Source of the DNA: an uncultured Bacteroidales bacterium | GTDB lineage: Bacteria > Bacteroidota > Bacteroidia > Bacteroidales > Paludibacteraceae | Reading direction: 5' to 3' | Length of the DNA stretch: 64,000 nucleotides | NCBI GenBank assembly: GCA_900318245.1 | Contig: ONJT01000012.1 | Span: forward strand, 1 to 64,000 | Part shown: piece by piece, positions 26,667-36,094 of the stretch | Numbering within the stretch: position 1 is the stretch's first letter | Layout of the letters: each line of letters starts with the position of its first letter | The notes under the pieces: generated by a model | Databases searched by the model: none | Told to the model about the DNA's origin: nothing | What the model saw: the letters and a program-made list of their open reading frames with translations, nothing else | Made by a program: the position numbers and the translations under genes

Positions 26667-28240
26667 AACGTATTTTATTCATAGTACTTGCTTTCTTGCC
26701 GCTTTTGAGCTTTGCTCAACTGGTGCAACCCGTAAGATGGACGGGAGAAGAGATCGGCGATAGCGTACGCCTCAAAGCCATGGTAGAACCCGGCTGGCAT
26801 ATGTCGATCATCGAGATGGGGGATTTCATGTTCACACAGGAGTTCAAGGACTCGTTCGAGATGACCGTTGCTAAGACAGAACTCACGCCGATTCGCTTCA
26901 ACGCATGCAACGACAACATGTGTACGGCGCCGGAAGTATGGGAGTTTAAGCGTGTAGAGGACGCTTCACTACAGGACGGCGATAATTCACCTTCAGGAGA
27001 CAGGTCCTTGTGGCTCATCTTCCTGTTGGGCTTTTTAGGTGGCTTGCTCGCTATCTTCACGCCTTGCGTATGGCCGATCATTCCGATGACCGTCTCGTTC
27101 TTTCTGAAGAAAGGTGGCGGGCGGAAGGATGCTATCCTGTATGGTATAAGTATCATTGTATTGTATGTCGGCTTAGGCTTGCTTGTTACGCTGCTCTTTG
27201 GTGCATCCGCACTGAATGACCTGAGTACCAACGCGATAGTGAATATCTTCTTCTTCCTTTTGCTCGTTGTATTTGCGCTGTCGTTCTTCGGACTGTTCGA
27301 GATAACCCTTCCGGACTCTTGGTCCACCGCGTTGGATAACAAGGCCCGCTCGACGGGTGGTTTCCTGAGTATATTACTCATGGCATTCACGCTTGTCATC
27401 GTCTCTTTCTCTTGTACCGGCCCTATCATTGGTACCTTGCTGGTAGAAGCAGCCGGCCGTAGTTTGCTGGCTCCGACTATTGGTATGTTGGGCTTTGCCA
27501 TCGCGTTAGCTATGCCATTCTCTCTCTTTGCGATGTTCCCGCAGTGGCTGAAGACGGCGCCGAAGTCCGGCGATTGGATGACGTCCTTTAAGGTGGTGTT
27601 GGCGTTCTTAGAACTGGCACTATCGCTCAAATTCCTCTCGGTAGCGGACCTTGCGTACGGCTGGGGAATCCTGCCGCGTTGGCTGTTTATTGCTATTTGG
27701 ATTGTTTGTTTCCTGGGAATTGGAATATATCTTCTTTGGAATATTTGGAAAGTATCTATAACACGCAAGATTATTCGTGCAATTGTGATTATTCCTTCGT
27801 TAGCTTTTGCTTTTTACCTTGCCCCGGGACTTAGAGGCGCGCCTGTCAAGGCTATCTCTGCCTTTGCGCCGCCGATGCCGATAGAGGGACGCGAAGTGTT
27901 TGCTAACTACGAAGAAGGACTGAGCTATGCCCGCCAAACAGGCAAGCCGGTCATTGTGGATTTCACAGGCTACGGCTGCGTGAATTGCCGAAAGATGGAG
28001 GCGTATGTATTGGATGACGACACCGTCAAGGCGCGCCTGCAGAACTATGTGTTCATCCAACTCTTTGTGGACGACAAGCGCGACGGAATAGGGGATATGA
28101 ACAGTAAGATACAGCGCGAACAGTTCGGCGCAAACGCCCAACCGTTCTTTGTGCAGTTAGACTCGTACGGGCACCAAATAGCTGAACCGATGGTGTTCAC
28201 CACTGACCCGCAAACGTTCCTGAATTGGCTCCAATACTAA
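26663..28240 (+). CDS. dsbD: Thiol:disulfide interchange protein DsbD
   Basis: 525 residues. Signal peptide, a periplasmic alpha domain with CNDNMC (about 80 residues in), then about eight membrane helices of the DsbD beta domain with redox Cys in FTPCVWPIIPMT and SFSCTGPIIGT. A C-terminal thioredoxin domain carries GYGCVNCRKME. It moves electrons from cytoplasmic thioredoxin to periplasmic proteins for disulfide reduction and cytochrome maturation. All three redox pairs are present. Confidence 0.94.
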   Translation: MKRILFIVLAFLPLLSFAQLVQPVRWTGEEIGDSVRLKAMVEPGWHMSIIEMGDFMFTQEFKDSFEMTVAKTELTPIRFNACNDNMCTAPEVWEFKRVEDASLQDGDNSPSGDRSLWLIFLLGFLGGLLAIFTPCVWPIIPMTVSFFLKKGGGRKDAILYGISIIVLYVGLGLLVTLLFGASALNDLSTNAIVNIFFFLLLVVFALSFFGLFEITLPDSWSTALDNKARSTGGFLSILLMAFTLVIVSFSCTGPIIGTLLVEAAGRSLLAPTIGMLGFAIALAMPFSLFAMFPQWLKTAPKSGDWMTSFKVVLAFLELALSLKFLSVADLAYGWGILPRWLFIAIWIVCFLGIGIYLLWNIWKVSITRKIIRAIVIIPSLAFAFYLAPGLRGAPVKAISAFAPPMPIEGREVFANYEEGLSYARQTGKPVIVDFTGYGCVNCRKMEAYVLDDDTVKARLQNYVFIQLFVDDKRDGIGDMNSKIQREQFGANAQPFFVQLDSYGHQIAEPMVFTTDPQTFLNWLQY

Positions 28241-28241
28241 G

Positions 28242-28925
28242 GTGGAAGAGAAACAACACATAGGACAATTGTTTGACCGCATCGCCGGTACTTACGATGG
28301 ACTCAACCATGGTTTGTCGTTGAATATCGACCGCTGTTGGCGACGTAAGACGGTGAAGCTGATGCCGCCAGCACAGCATGTCTTAGATGTAGCAATAGGC
28401 ACCGCCGACCTGACGATCGAGATGCTCCGTCGGGGCAAAGCGCAACAAGTGACGGGGCTGGACCTATCCGACAAAATGATGGCGATAGGAAAGGCGAAGT
28501 GCGCGAAGCGAAAACTAAATACAGCCTTCGTGCACGGAAATGCACAAGAAATGCCGTTTGCGGACGAGTCCTTTGATGGCGTGACCTGTGCGTTCGGATG
28601 CCGGAATTTCAGCGACCTTGATGCGGGACTGAAGGAAATGTACCGCGTGCTCAAACCCGGAGGACAAGTGACGATACTCGAGTTCTCGTATCCCACAAAC
28701 CGTGTGGTGCGCGCCATCTACGATTTGTACTTCACGCGCGTCTTGCCGGGTATCGGACGAATCGTGAGTAGGGACAAGACGGCCTACACCTACCTCAACC
28801 GTAGTGTGAAGTCGTTCTGCTGGGGAGAAGCGTTTGTGCAGCACCTGCATGATGCAGGCTTTCGGAACGAGCACTTCACTCCGCTCAGCTTAGGAATAGC
28901 AACTATTTATACAGCAATAAAATGA
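28242..28925 (+). CDS. ubiE: Demethylmenaquinone/ubiquinone C-methyltransferase
   Basis: 227 residues from a GTG start 1 bp after the dsbD stop; no better ATG is available. UbiE/MenG marks: FDRIAGTYDGLNH, AdoMet-binding VLDVAIGTADLTIEML, GLDLSDKMM and SYPTNRVVRAIYDLYF. In Bacteroidota it performs the last step of menaquinone synthesis. Its stop overlaps the next start (ATGA). Confidence 0.94.
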   Translation: MEEKQHIGQLFDRIAGTYDGLNHGLSLNIDRCWRRKTVKLMPPAQHVLDVAIGTADLTIEMLRRGKAQQVTGLDLSDKMMAIGKAKCAKRKLNTAFVHGNAQEMPFADESFDGVTCAFGCRNFSDLDAGLKEMYRVLKPGGQVTILEFSYPTNRVVRAIYDLYFTRVLPGIGRIVSRDKTAYTYLNRSVKSFCWGEAFVQHLHDAGFRNEHFTPLSLGIATIYTAIK

Positions 28926-29227
28926 TAAAACACATCATCTTGTGGCGTTTGCGCGCAGAGCTTTCTGCTGCCGAGAAACGCGAGAAAGCGCTTGCAATCA
29001 AGCAGGGCTTGGAAGGCTTGAAAGGCCAAGTTCCGGGTCTTATTGACATCCATGTACAGATAGACGGGCGACTCGAGAGCAGTAATGTCGACCTCATGCT
29101 GGATAGCACGCTGGAGTCCGAAGAAGCACTCAAAGGCTATGCCGTACATCCGGCGCACCTGGCGGTCGCTAACGGTGTCGTACGTCCGAACACGGAGCTG
29201 CGTACTTGCCTCGACTATCAGATCTAA
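28922..29227 (+). CDS. Stress-responsive A/B barrel (Dabb) protein
   Basis: 101 residues, typical for single Dabb domains. The start MIKHIILWRL and the later YAVHPAHLAV fit the family motif (H in the first strand, H-P-x-H later). Such proteins dimerise into a ferredoxin-like barrel; known members include polyketide cyclases and uncharacterised stress proteins. Biochemical role here unknown. It is co-transcribed with ubiE by overlap. Confidence 0.88.
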   Translation: MIKHIILWRLRAELSAAEKREKALAIKQGLEGLKGQVPGLIDIHVQIDGRLESSNVDLMLDSTLESEEALKGYAVHPAHLAVANGVVRPNTELRTCLDYQI

Positions 29228-29249
29228 AACCAAGAAAAATATAAAACGT

Positions 29250-29912
29250 ATGAGACACAAACTCATTATCCTAAGTCTCTTGCTGTCTACGTATGCCTTT
29301 GCTGCGCGTCCTCAAATGCGTGAAGTAGTGGTAGACACCATATGTAATGCGCCTTTGCATGACATGCTCAAGACGACCAATAAGTTCTGTTACCAGTTTC
29401 AGGCATGCCCGGATAGTTTGTTCCCATGGGCTTATGCCGGAACGGCCGAAGAGCCAACAACAGTCAAGAAAACCAAGGAGAGTAGGGATGCTATCCAGTT
29501 GCGGTATAAAGATCGCGTCTATGACGCGAAGAATAAGACCGGCGACGTGGCGATTGATATTTATGTGCTGGGCGTACGCTGGTGGAAAGACACGCATCTA
29601 GGTACAAAGTATAGGCTCCTGCGCCCGGCGAATGCACAATACCCGCTTACGGCACATATGACGGCTACCTATAGCGGCTCGCTCCTGGAAGGTGGGGATT
29701 TTGTGATGCGCTTAGAGCCTATCTCGGAAAACCAGACCCGCGTGCATTATGAGTTTCGTCTCGTGTTCGGAAAAGTGTTGTCTACCTTTATCTCTGATAA
29801 AACATGGCATAATGCCATCGAGTGGCGTTTAGAGACAATTTTAGAGAACTTGGTAGAGCACGCGGAGACCGGAACGGTCAAACAGAAACAACGCGGCCCG
29901 AAACCGTTATAA
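29250..29912 (+). CDS. Secreted hypothetical protein
   Basis: 220 residues from ATG 29250, which opens a signal peptide (MRHKLIILSLLLSTYAFAA). The longer frame starts inside the Dabb gene and is not used. The mature part is mixed alpha/beta and includes VRWWKDTHLGTKYRLL and strands near FVMRLEPISENQTRVHYEFRL, which suggest an SRPBCC-like or lipocalin-like fold; not a secure assignment. It ends 6 bp from the end of the convergent barrel protein. Confidence 0.72.
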   Translation: MRHKLIILSLLLSTYAFAARPQMREVVVDTICNAPLHDMLKTTNKFCYQFQACPDSLFPWAYAGTAEEPTTVKKTKESRDAIQLRYKDRVYDAKNKTGDVAIDIYVLGVRWWKDTHLGTKYRLLRPANAQYPLTAHMTATYSGSLLEGGDFVMRLEPISENQTRVHYEFRLVFGKVLSTFISDKTWHNAIEWRLETILENLVEHAETGTVKQKQRGPKPL

Positions 29913-29918
29913 GCCCGT

Positions 29919-30833
29919 TTATCTCTTCCGAGCAGGCTTGATATTCGAATAGTTATTGATGAATCGGCAGGTCTCGCAGGTGTTCCAACGATAGGAGACC
30001 GTGATACCTAATTGGAACCATCCGTCATTCCAGTGCATGGTTTTTTCGCCGTAGCGATTGGTATAGGTCAGACTTGTTGAACCCATTTCAATGCCCTTGC
30101 TATTCTGCGTGGCAGCCATAGGGTAGGCATCCAGGTTCATGTAATGCAAGTCCACCAAACCCTCTTGTAACATCAGTTCGACACTAAAGGCCCAGGAGGA
30201 ACTCAAGCGCCAACTATAGCCCAAACCCACTTGTACCATTGGTAAGATACCAAAGGTGCTACCGGTGATCTTGTCGAGTTTGTTGGTGGCGTGCTCATGG
30301 TAGTAAAACTCGTAGTTGGTGATGATACTTGCCGTTAATGCTACGCCGGCATACAAGTAGAATCCTGCGCGGGTGAAAGGATAGATCTCTATACCAACGG
30401 CCGGCTGAACCAGAAACGCTCTAAAGCGGCGGAAGTCGTCGCGCGGAGGGTTCAAGCGTGCGAACTTCGATTCGTTGTCGCCGTGAATTGTACCGGCCAT
30501 CATGGTATAACGCAGGTTACAGTGCGTACTCGCCGGCATCGTATATCCAAATACCAGCGAACCTCCATAACTCAAGTTGTTCATGTTAAACCCGCCGTTG
30601 AAAGCTATTCCCTCATTATCTACATCGCCGAAATAATACAGTGCATTCGCATTTATTGTAACGCCATGCGAGATAAAGAAATTGCGCTCCGTATACAAGC
30701 CGGACCTCTTGGAGGGTTTCTGCGACCAAGCGATACGTTCCCCTTTCTCACGCGAACTCTTCGCCTCCATAGACGGGGCTACCAGCAGCAACGCGCAAAG
30801 CGAAACCAAAGCCATATAAAGGTGCTTTTTCAT
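29919..30833 (-). CDS. PorG-like (DUF6089-type) outer-membrane barrel protein
   Basis: I start at ATG 30833 (MKKHLYMALVSLCALLL...), since the longer frame to 30905 crosses the promoter. Signal peptide, then a 280-residue strand-rich barrel with NALYYFGDVDNEGIAFNG, YTMMAGTIHGDNE and aromatic strand ends (VQVGLGYSWRLS). This pattern matches the DUF6089/PorG-type proteins linked to the type IX secretion ring. It is single-gene with a palindrome-type promoter. A generic barrel role is also possible. Confidence 0.75.
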   Translation of the reverse strand: MKKHLYMALVSLCALLLVAPSMEAKSSREKGERIAWSQKPSKRSGLYTERNFFISHGVTINANALYYFGDVDNEGIAFNGGFNMNNLSYGGSLVFGYTMPASTHCNLRYTMMAGTIHGDNESKFARLNPPRDDFRRFRAFLVQPAVGIEIYPFTRAGFYLYAGVALTASIITNYEFYYHEHATNKLDKITGSTFGILPMVQVGLGYSWRLSSSWAFSVELMLQEGLVDLHYMNLDAYPMAATQNSKGIEMGSTSLTYTNRYGEKTMHWNDGWFQLGITVSYRWNTCETCRFINNYSNIKPARKR

Positions 30834-30865
30834 ACGTGCGAAAAGACTTCTAACCTTTGCGACCG

Positions 30866-30897
30866 CAAAGGTACGACTTTTTTTTGAATTATGCAAG
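30866..30897 (-). promoter_or_regulatory. Promoter of the PorG-like gene, with palindrome
   Basis: CTTG at 30897-30894, CATAATTCA, 20 bp, TACCTTTG at 30873-30866. Palindrome CCTTTGC-GACC-GCAAAGG at 30854-30871. Confidence 0.85.
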
Positions 30898-30907
30898 TAA
30901 TGCACAA

Positions 30908-30932
30908 AAAAAACGACCCATGATGGTCGTTT
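30908..30932 (-). terminator. Intrinsic terminator of tRNA-Glu
   Basis: Stem AACGACC/GGTCGTT around catgat, followed on the minus strand by a run of T. It lies 3 bp past the tRNA 3' end. Confidence 0.85.
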
Positions 30933-30935
30933 TCG

Positions 30936-31008
30936 TAGTGCTACCCGGACTCGAACCGGGGTTTACGGCGTGAGAGGCCGTTGTCCTAGGCCACTAGACG
31001 ATAGCACC
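30936..31008 (-). tRNA. tRNA-Glu (CTC)
   Basis: Minus-strand cloverleaf: acceptor GGTGCTA/TAGCACT (G-T at the end), anticodon stem ACGGC/GCCGT with loop CTCTCAC (anticodon CTC), T arm CCCGG-TTCGAGT-CCGGG. CCA not encoded. Confidence 0.94.
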
Positions 31009-31035
31009 CGGAAGTGTTTTTTTCAAAACCGAGTG

Positions 31036-31067
31036 CAAAAGTACTGCTTTTTTTTGACATGACCAAA
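31036..31067 (-). promoter_or_regulatory. Promoter of tRNA-Glu
   Basis: TTTG at 31067-31064, GTCATGTCA, 20 bp, TACTTTTG at 31043-31036. Confidence 0.82.
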
Positions 31068-31148
31068 TTTTTTGACAAAAAAATGCATTTTGGCATATTT
31101 TTTTTCTTTGGCACACTATTTGTACGGTAGTTAGCGGATAATAAAACT

Positions 31149-32966
31149 ATGAATATGAAACGTTTTTCCGCATTATTCATGCTCTGCATGATAGCCTTCA
31201 GTGCTACGCAGGCATGCATCAAAAGCAATGTACCGGTGTTTACCTCACCGGTGACCGTTATTGTTATGGATACGACGCAGGCGCTCCTGCAGGGCGCGCA
31301 ACTCAAGATCGGCAAGCAGGTCTATAAGACCTCTTTCGACGGTCGCGTGGTTCTCGAACCGGAACAGATCAACGGCGTCAAGTCTTTTTCCGTCTCTTGC
31401 GAGGGCTTTAAGGACCAAAAGGTGAAGGTGGACAATAATGTGATGATCGTGCGCTTGGAGGGCAAGACGCCCAAGAACGGCAAGCACTCGAAAGGCGATC
31501 TTTACTATTCCTATGGACCGACCCGCGAAGCCAGAAGCGGCATGATGTATAAAACGCTGGCTACGGGAGCTCCTATGGCTGCGGACGCTGCAGTAATGGA
31601 AGAAGCGGCGGTAGCTACCGAAGCGCATACCATGCCTTACCGGCCCACTGAGCCGAACAATGTCAGTGCCGGCAAACTGACGGCTGGGGAGGTGAATGAC
31701 TTTGCCAAGTGGTATTTCTGGCCGCGTGTGATAGATGAGAGTCATAAGTCGTATATCTCCGATTGGCGCCTTGCTCCACGCCATCGCTATACGGTTCAGT
31801 TGCGTTCAAAGACGGACGGAGCGCCTATAGCGTCTCGTGCCGTGAGTTTGTTGGATCATAGCGGCAATACGCTCTTTCAGGCAGTAACTGACAACACCGG
31901 TAAGGCGGAGTTATGGTATCAACTGGCATCCAATAATCTCTGTGGTAAACACGCTGGTTTGAAAATACGGGTGGACGATAAGACAATAGACGCCAAAGAT
32001 TGGTCGGAAGGATTGAACACTATTGTCCTTGATGAAGAATGCAATCACTCGGATGATGTTGACGTAGTGTTTGTCTTTGACGCTACGGGCTCGATGGGCG
32101 ATGAGTTGCGCTACCTGCAGGAAGAGATGAAGGATGTTATCTCTCGCGCCAAGGATGCTACGGGTGGTTTGAATATCCGTACGGGTGCGGTAGTTTATCG
32201 CGATCATGGCGATGAGTATATCACCCGTATCTCGCGTCTGACAAGCGATATCAAAACGACTCAGGCCTTCATTGACAAGCAAGAGGCAAATGGAGGAGGA
32301 GACTATCCTGAGGCGGTGCCGGAAGCACTCATGGCGGCTCTTAATAGTAGCGGATGGGATGCTAACGCGCGTGCACGCATTGCGTTCCTTATATTAGATG
32401 CGCCCTGCCATCAAGACTCCGCGACCATCGCGCTGCTCCATGACCAGATCCTTAATGCAGCGGCGGTAGGCGTCCGTATCGTACCTGTCGTATGCAGTGG
32501 GCTGGGTGAGAGTGGAGAACTGCTCCTGCGGTCGATAGCTCTTGCTACTAATGGCACCTCGTTTTTCCTGACAGACGACTCAGGCATCGGTCATTCTCAT
32601 TTGAAACCGGCTACCGACAGCCTGAAGGTGGAGCACCTCAACGACATGCTGGTCCGTACTATCGTAGAGTTCAGCGTGATGCCGGAGTGTTCGCAAGATG
32701 GAGTGGAAGGGTTGATGAATGGCGACATAGATGCCTTTTTGCCGAATCCCTTCAGTCCGGATGAAATAGCAGAGAATCCGTCTATACCGCATGGGGAAGG
32801 TGTATTTTACATAGTTGATATGAGCGGCAAACTGATTACAATCTTCGAAGGCGATATTGAGAGCCTCAAAGCGCGGTTCGTGTCCATCGGACTGCCGAGA
32901 GGTGTCTATTTTATCAAGACTTTCGTTGACGGAAAATGGTACACAGAGAAGGTATTGGTGGGGTAG
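31149..32966 (+). CDS. Secreted von Willebrand factor A protein with T9SS-like C-terminal domain
   Basis: 605 residues (ATG 31149; ATG 31155 also possible). Signal peptide to about residue 22. A peptidase-regulatory-like beta domain (about 33-105) and a linker precede a LTAGEVNDFAKW segment known from YfbK-like VWA proteins. The VWA domain begins near 305 with MIDAS motif DATGSM (311-316). The last 55 residues (GVFYIVDMSGKLI...LPRGVYFIKTF...KVLV) look like a type A sorting domain of type IX substrates, predicting surface delivery. It is monocistronic with a terminator at 32998-33028. Confidence 0.85.
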   Translation: MNMKRFSALFMLCMIAFSATQACIKSNVPVFTSPVTVIVMDTTQALLQGAQLKIGKQVYKTSFDGRVVLEPEQINGVKSFSVSCEGFKDQKVKVDNNVMIVRLEGKTPKNGKHSKGDLYYSYGPTREARSGMMYKTLATGAPMAADAAVMEEAAVATEAHTMPYRPTEPNNVSAGKLTAGEVNDFAKWYFWPRVIDESHKSYISDWRLAPRHRYTVQLRSKTDGAPIASRAVSLLDHSGNTLFQAVTDNTGKAELWYQLASNNLCGKHAGLKIRVDDKTIDAKDWSEGLNTIVLDEECNHSDDVDVVFVFDATGSMGDELRYLQEEMKDVISRAKDATGGLNIRTGAVVYRDHGDEYITRISRLTSDIKTTQAFIDKQEANGGGDYPEAVPEALMAALNSSGWDANARARIAFLILDAPCHQDSATIALLHDQILNAAAVGVRIVPVVCSGLGESGELLLRSIALATNGTSFFLTDDSGIGHSHLKPATDSLKVEHLNDMLVRTIVEFSVMPECSQDGVEGLMNGDIDAFLPNPFSPDEIAENPSIPHGEGVFYIVDMSGKLITIFEGDIESLKARFVSIGLPRGVYFIKTFVDGKWYTEKVLVG

Positions 32967-32997
32967 TGCTTGTGTATAGAGTTTAGTGTAAAGAGGG

Positions 32998-33028
32998 AAA
33001 AAAGTGGGCAATTGCTCACTTTTTTTAT
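32998..33028 (+). terminator. Intrinsic terminator of the VWA gene
   Basis: AAAGTG/CACTTT stem around the self-complementary GCAATTGC, followed by seven T. Confidence 0.82.
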
Positions 33029-33034
33029 TTTTCT

Positions 33035-33066
33035 CTTGCACAATTCAAAAAAATATACTACTTTTG
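33035..33066 (+). promoter_or_regulatory. Promoter of glnN
   Basis: CTTG at 33035-33038, CACAATTCA, 20 bp, TACTTTTG at 33059-33066. Confidence 0.83.
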
Positions 33067-33118
33067 CTGCGATTTTTGAAATTTAATCGGATTAAAAACG
33101 AAAAATAGCGTCAAAAGT

Positions 33119-35308
33119 ATGAGTAATATTCGTTTTGAAGCGTTAAAATCGGCTTTTTTGCATAAACCTGCGGAGGTGGAAGTGCCGGAAGGCAGAGTGA
33201 AGGACTATTTCGCTTGCGATGTGTTCACGCGCGAGAAGATGAAGGAATATATCGCCCAGGAGGTCTTGGAGCAACTCTTCGACGATGTGGATAATGGTCG
33301 TACGATTCATCGCGACATAGCGGGCGTAGTGGCTATTGGTATCCGTAAATGGGCTATCGAGCATGGAGCTACGCACTTCACGCACTGGTTCCAGCCCCTC
33401 ACGGGAGGAACGGCGGAGAAGCACGATGCGTTCTTTACCCTCGATAAGAGCGGCACCCTCATGGAGGCCTTTAGCGGGGATAGTCTGTATCAGCAGGAAC
33501 CGGATGCTTCATCCTTCCCTTCGGGTGGTATCCGTAATACCTTCGAGGCCCGCGGCTATTCCGCTTGGGATCCTTCCTCGCCGGTCTTTCTGATTGGTGA
33601 CACGCTCTGTATCCCGACGGTTTTTGTGGCTTATACCGGCGAAGCGCTCGACTATAAGACCCCGCTCATCCGTTCTACGGCGGCGCTCTGCCATGCTGCA
33701 CGCGAGGTGTGCGCGTATTTCGACAAACAGGTCAAGCACGTGCATGCGAACTTGGGTTGGGAGCAGGAGTATTTCTTAGTGGACGAATCGCTCTACAATG
33801 CTCGCCCGGATCTTATGCTCACGGGCCGCACCCTTATGGGACATAACAGCGCCAAGTCGCAGCAACTGGAGGATCATTATTTCGGCGCTATCCCGGCTCG
33901 CGTGCTGGCCTTCATGCGTGAGTTGGAGTACGAAGCGCTCAAAGCAGGAATCCCTGTGCGTACGCGTCATAATGAGGTAGCCCCGAATCAGTTCGAGATG
34001 GCGCCTATATACGAAGACGTCAATCTCGCTAACGACCATAACTTGCTCGTCATGTCCATCATGGAGCGCGTAGCGGCGAAGCACCATTTCCGCGTGCTGC
34101 TGCACGAGAAACCTTATGCGGGAGTCAACGGTAGCGGTAAGCACTGTAACTGGTCGATGGAGACCAATACTGGCATCAACTTACTTGCGCCGGGCAAGAA
34201 TCCCTACCAGAACCTGCAGTTTATTACCTTCCTCGTCAATGTGCTCATGGCTGTGCATCGCCATAACGGCCTGCTTAAAGCCTCCATCGTCAGTGCTACG
34301 AATGAGCACCGCTTGGGCGCTAATGAAGCCCCGCCGGCTATCATCTCTGTCTTCCTCGGTAAACAAATCACAGCCGTCCTCGACAAACTCGAGCAGGCGA
34401 CCGCAGAAGAGGCCATCATCATCAATGCCAAGAAAGAGATGAAGCTCGGTGTAGCCAATATTCCGGAGATCCTTTTGGATAACACCGACCGAAACCGCAC
34501 CTCGCCTTTTGCCTTCACAGGCAACCGCTTCGAGTTCCGCGCGGTAGGTTCGTCGGCTAACTGCGGAGCGGCTATGCTGGCGCTTAACGCCGCGGTAGCG
34601 GAGCAACTCATGCTCTTCAAAGAAGAAGTGGATAAACGCATTGAGAAGGGTGAACCCAAAGAGCGCGTGCTTTTCGATGTGATCAAGAAATATATCGTCG
34701 CTTGTAAGGCCATCCGTTTTGACGGTAATGGTTATAGCGATGAATGGAAAGAGGAAGCAGCCAAGCGCGGTTTGGATTGCGAGACTTCTGTGCCGCTGGT
34801 CATCGACCGCTACCTCGCGTCGGATACCATAAAGATGTTCGAATATACCGACGTGCTCAGCAAGGCCGAACTGCAGAGCCGCAGTGAGGTCAAGTGGGAG
34901 ACGTATGTCAAGAAACTGCAGATCGAGAGCCGTGTGATGGGGGATCTCGTCGTGAACCATGTGCTGCCGGCTGCCAAGCGCTACCAGACTATGCTGTTGC
35001 AGAACGTGCTGGCGGTCAAGCAGGTCTTCTCGGCTGACGAGACCGCGTCCCTCAACGAGATGGACTACAGCATCATCAAGCAGATAGAGCACCACTCCGG
35101 AGCGATCCTCGAAGGGGTAGAGCGTATGACCGACGCGCGTCATAAGGCAAATCGCATGCCGGATGAGCGCGCCAAAGCGCTTGCATATCATGACACCGTC
35201 TTGCCGCTCATGGCTGAGATTCGCGAACACGCCGATGCCCTTGAACTCATCGTGGATGATGAGATGTGGACACTGCCCAAATACAGAGAACTGATGTTCG
35301 TACGTTAA
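33119..35308 (+). CDS. glnN: Glutamine synthetase, type III
   Basis: 729 residues, the length of GSIII, which is much longer than GSI and typical of Bacteroidota. Marks: FTHWFQPLTGGTAEKHDAFF near the N-terminus, MDSFSGDS-like ligand loop, NHDLL-type NDHNLLVMSIMERVA, PYAGVNGSGKHCNWSM for ATP and ammonia binding, and FTGNRFEFRAVGSSAN. It makes glutamine from glutamate and ammonia. It leads the dapF-dapL-glmS run; GlmS downstream uses glutamine, which gives metabolic sense to the order. Confidence 0.96.
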   Translation: MSNIRFEALKSAFLHKPAEVEVPEGRVKDYFACDVFTREKMKEYIAQEVLEQLFDDVDNGRTIHRDIAGVVAIGIRKWAIEHGATHFTHWFQPLTGGTAEKHDAFFTLDKSGTLMEAFSGDSLYQQEPDASSFPSGGIRNTFEARGYSAWDPSSPVFLIGDTLCIPTVFVAYTGEALDYKTPLIRSTAALCHAAREVCAYFDKQVKHVHANLGWEQEYFLVDESLYNARPDLMLTGRTLMGHNSAKSQQLEDHYFGAIPARVLAFMRELEYEALKAGIPVRTRHNEVAPNQFEMAPIYEDVNLANDHNLLVMSIMERVAAKHHFRVLLHEKPYAGVNGSGKHCNWSMETNTGINLLAPGKNPYQNLQFITFLVNVLMAVHRHNGLLKASIVSATNEHRLGANEAPPAIISVFLGKQITAVLDKLEQATAEEAIIINAKKEMKLGVANIPEILLDNTDRNRTSPFAFTGNRFEFRAVGSSANCGAAMLALNAAVAEQLMLFKEEVDKRIEKGEPKERVLFDVIKKYIVACKAIRFDGNGYSDEWKEEAAKRGLDCETSVPLVIDRYLASDTIKMFEYTDVLSKAELQSRSEVKWETYVKKLQIESRVMGDLVVNHVLPAAKRYQTMLLQNVLAVKQVFSADETASLNEMDYSIIKQIEHHSGAILEGVERMTDARHKANRMPDERAKALAYHDTVLPLMAEIREHADALELIVDDEMWTLPKYRELMFVR

Positions 35309-35311
35309 GCT

Positions 35312-36094
35312 ATGCGGACTTTACCGTTTATTAAGATGCACGGCCTGGGCAACGACTACATCTACGTCGATTGTTTCTGCCCGGAGACAGCTACATTGAT
35401 AGCCAAGACTAACTTGGCGAACTTGTCGCAGCGTGTCTCCGACCGTCATTTCGGTATCGGTTCTGACGGGCTGGTATTGATGTTACCGTCTAAAACGGCA
35501 GACGCTAAGATGCGTATTTTTAATGCGGATGGCTCGGAAGCAGAGATGTGCGGCAATGCGATTCGTTGTGTGGCGAAATATCTGTACGAAAGTGGTATAT
35601 GCCGCGAGGAGCACATGGAGATAGAGACGCTATCCGGAATCCGTTCGTTGGCGCTGCAAGTCTTATTCGGAAAAGTCGTCCAAGTGACGGTCAATATGGG
35701 TAAACCGCTGATCCGCCAGGCCTCCATCCAATGTGGCATAGACCCGATAGGTTATACGGCTGTGAATATCGGCAACCCGCATGCGGTCTTTTTCCGCGAG
35801 GCAGTCCCGCAGCTACCGACCAATACGAATGTGGAATTTGTGCGCGTGCGCAACAAGCACGAACTCGATGTACGGGTGATAGAACGGGGGTCCGGCGAGA
35901 CCTTGGCTTGCGGAACGGGAGCCTGTGCTGCGGTAGCGGCTGCTATCTATCATGGTCTTACCGAACGAACGGTGACCGTTCATTTAGCGGGAGGCGACCT
36001 GCAGATACAATGGAAAACGGACTTGTCTCCGGTCTTTATGACCGGACCTGCTACGGAGGTCTTCCGGGGCGAATATAGGTATAACAATGAATAG
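35312..36094 (+). CDS. dapF: Diaminopimelate epimerase
   Basis: 260 residues. Converts LL- to meso-diaminopimelate. Both catalytic Cys regions are seen: NADGSEAEMCGNAIRC and ETLACGTGACA. N-terminal MHGLGNDYIYVD is typical. It follows glnN by 3 bp and overlaps dapL by 8 bp; DapL makes its LL-DAP substrate. Confidence 0.96.
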   Translation: MRTLPFIKMHGLGNDYIYVDCFCPETATLIAKTNLANLSQRVSDRHFGIGSDGLVLMLPSKTADAKMRIFNADGSEAEMCGNAIRCVAKYLYESGICREEHMEIETLSGIRSLALQVLFGKVVQVTVNMGKPLIRQASIQCGIDPIGYTAVNIGNPHAVFFREAVPQLPTNTNVEFVRVRNKHELDVRVIERGSGETLACGTGACAAVAAAIYHGLTERTVTVHLAGGDLQIQWKTDLSPVFMTGPATEVFRGEYRYNNE

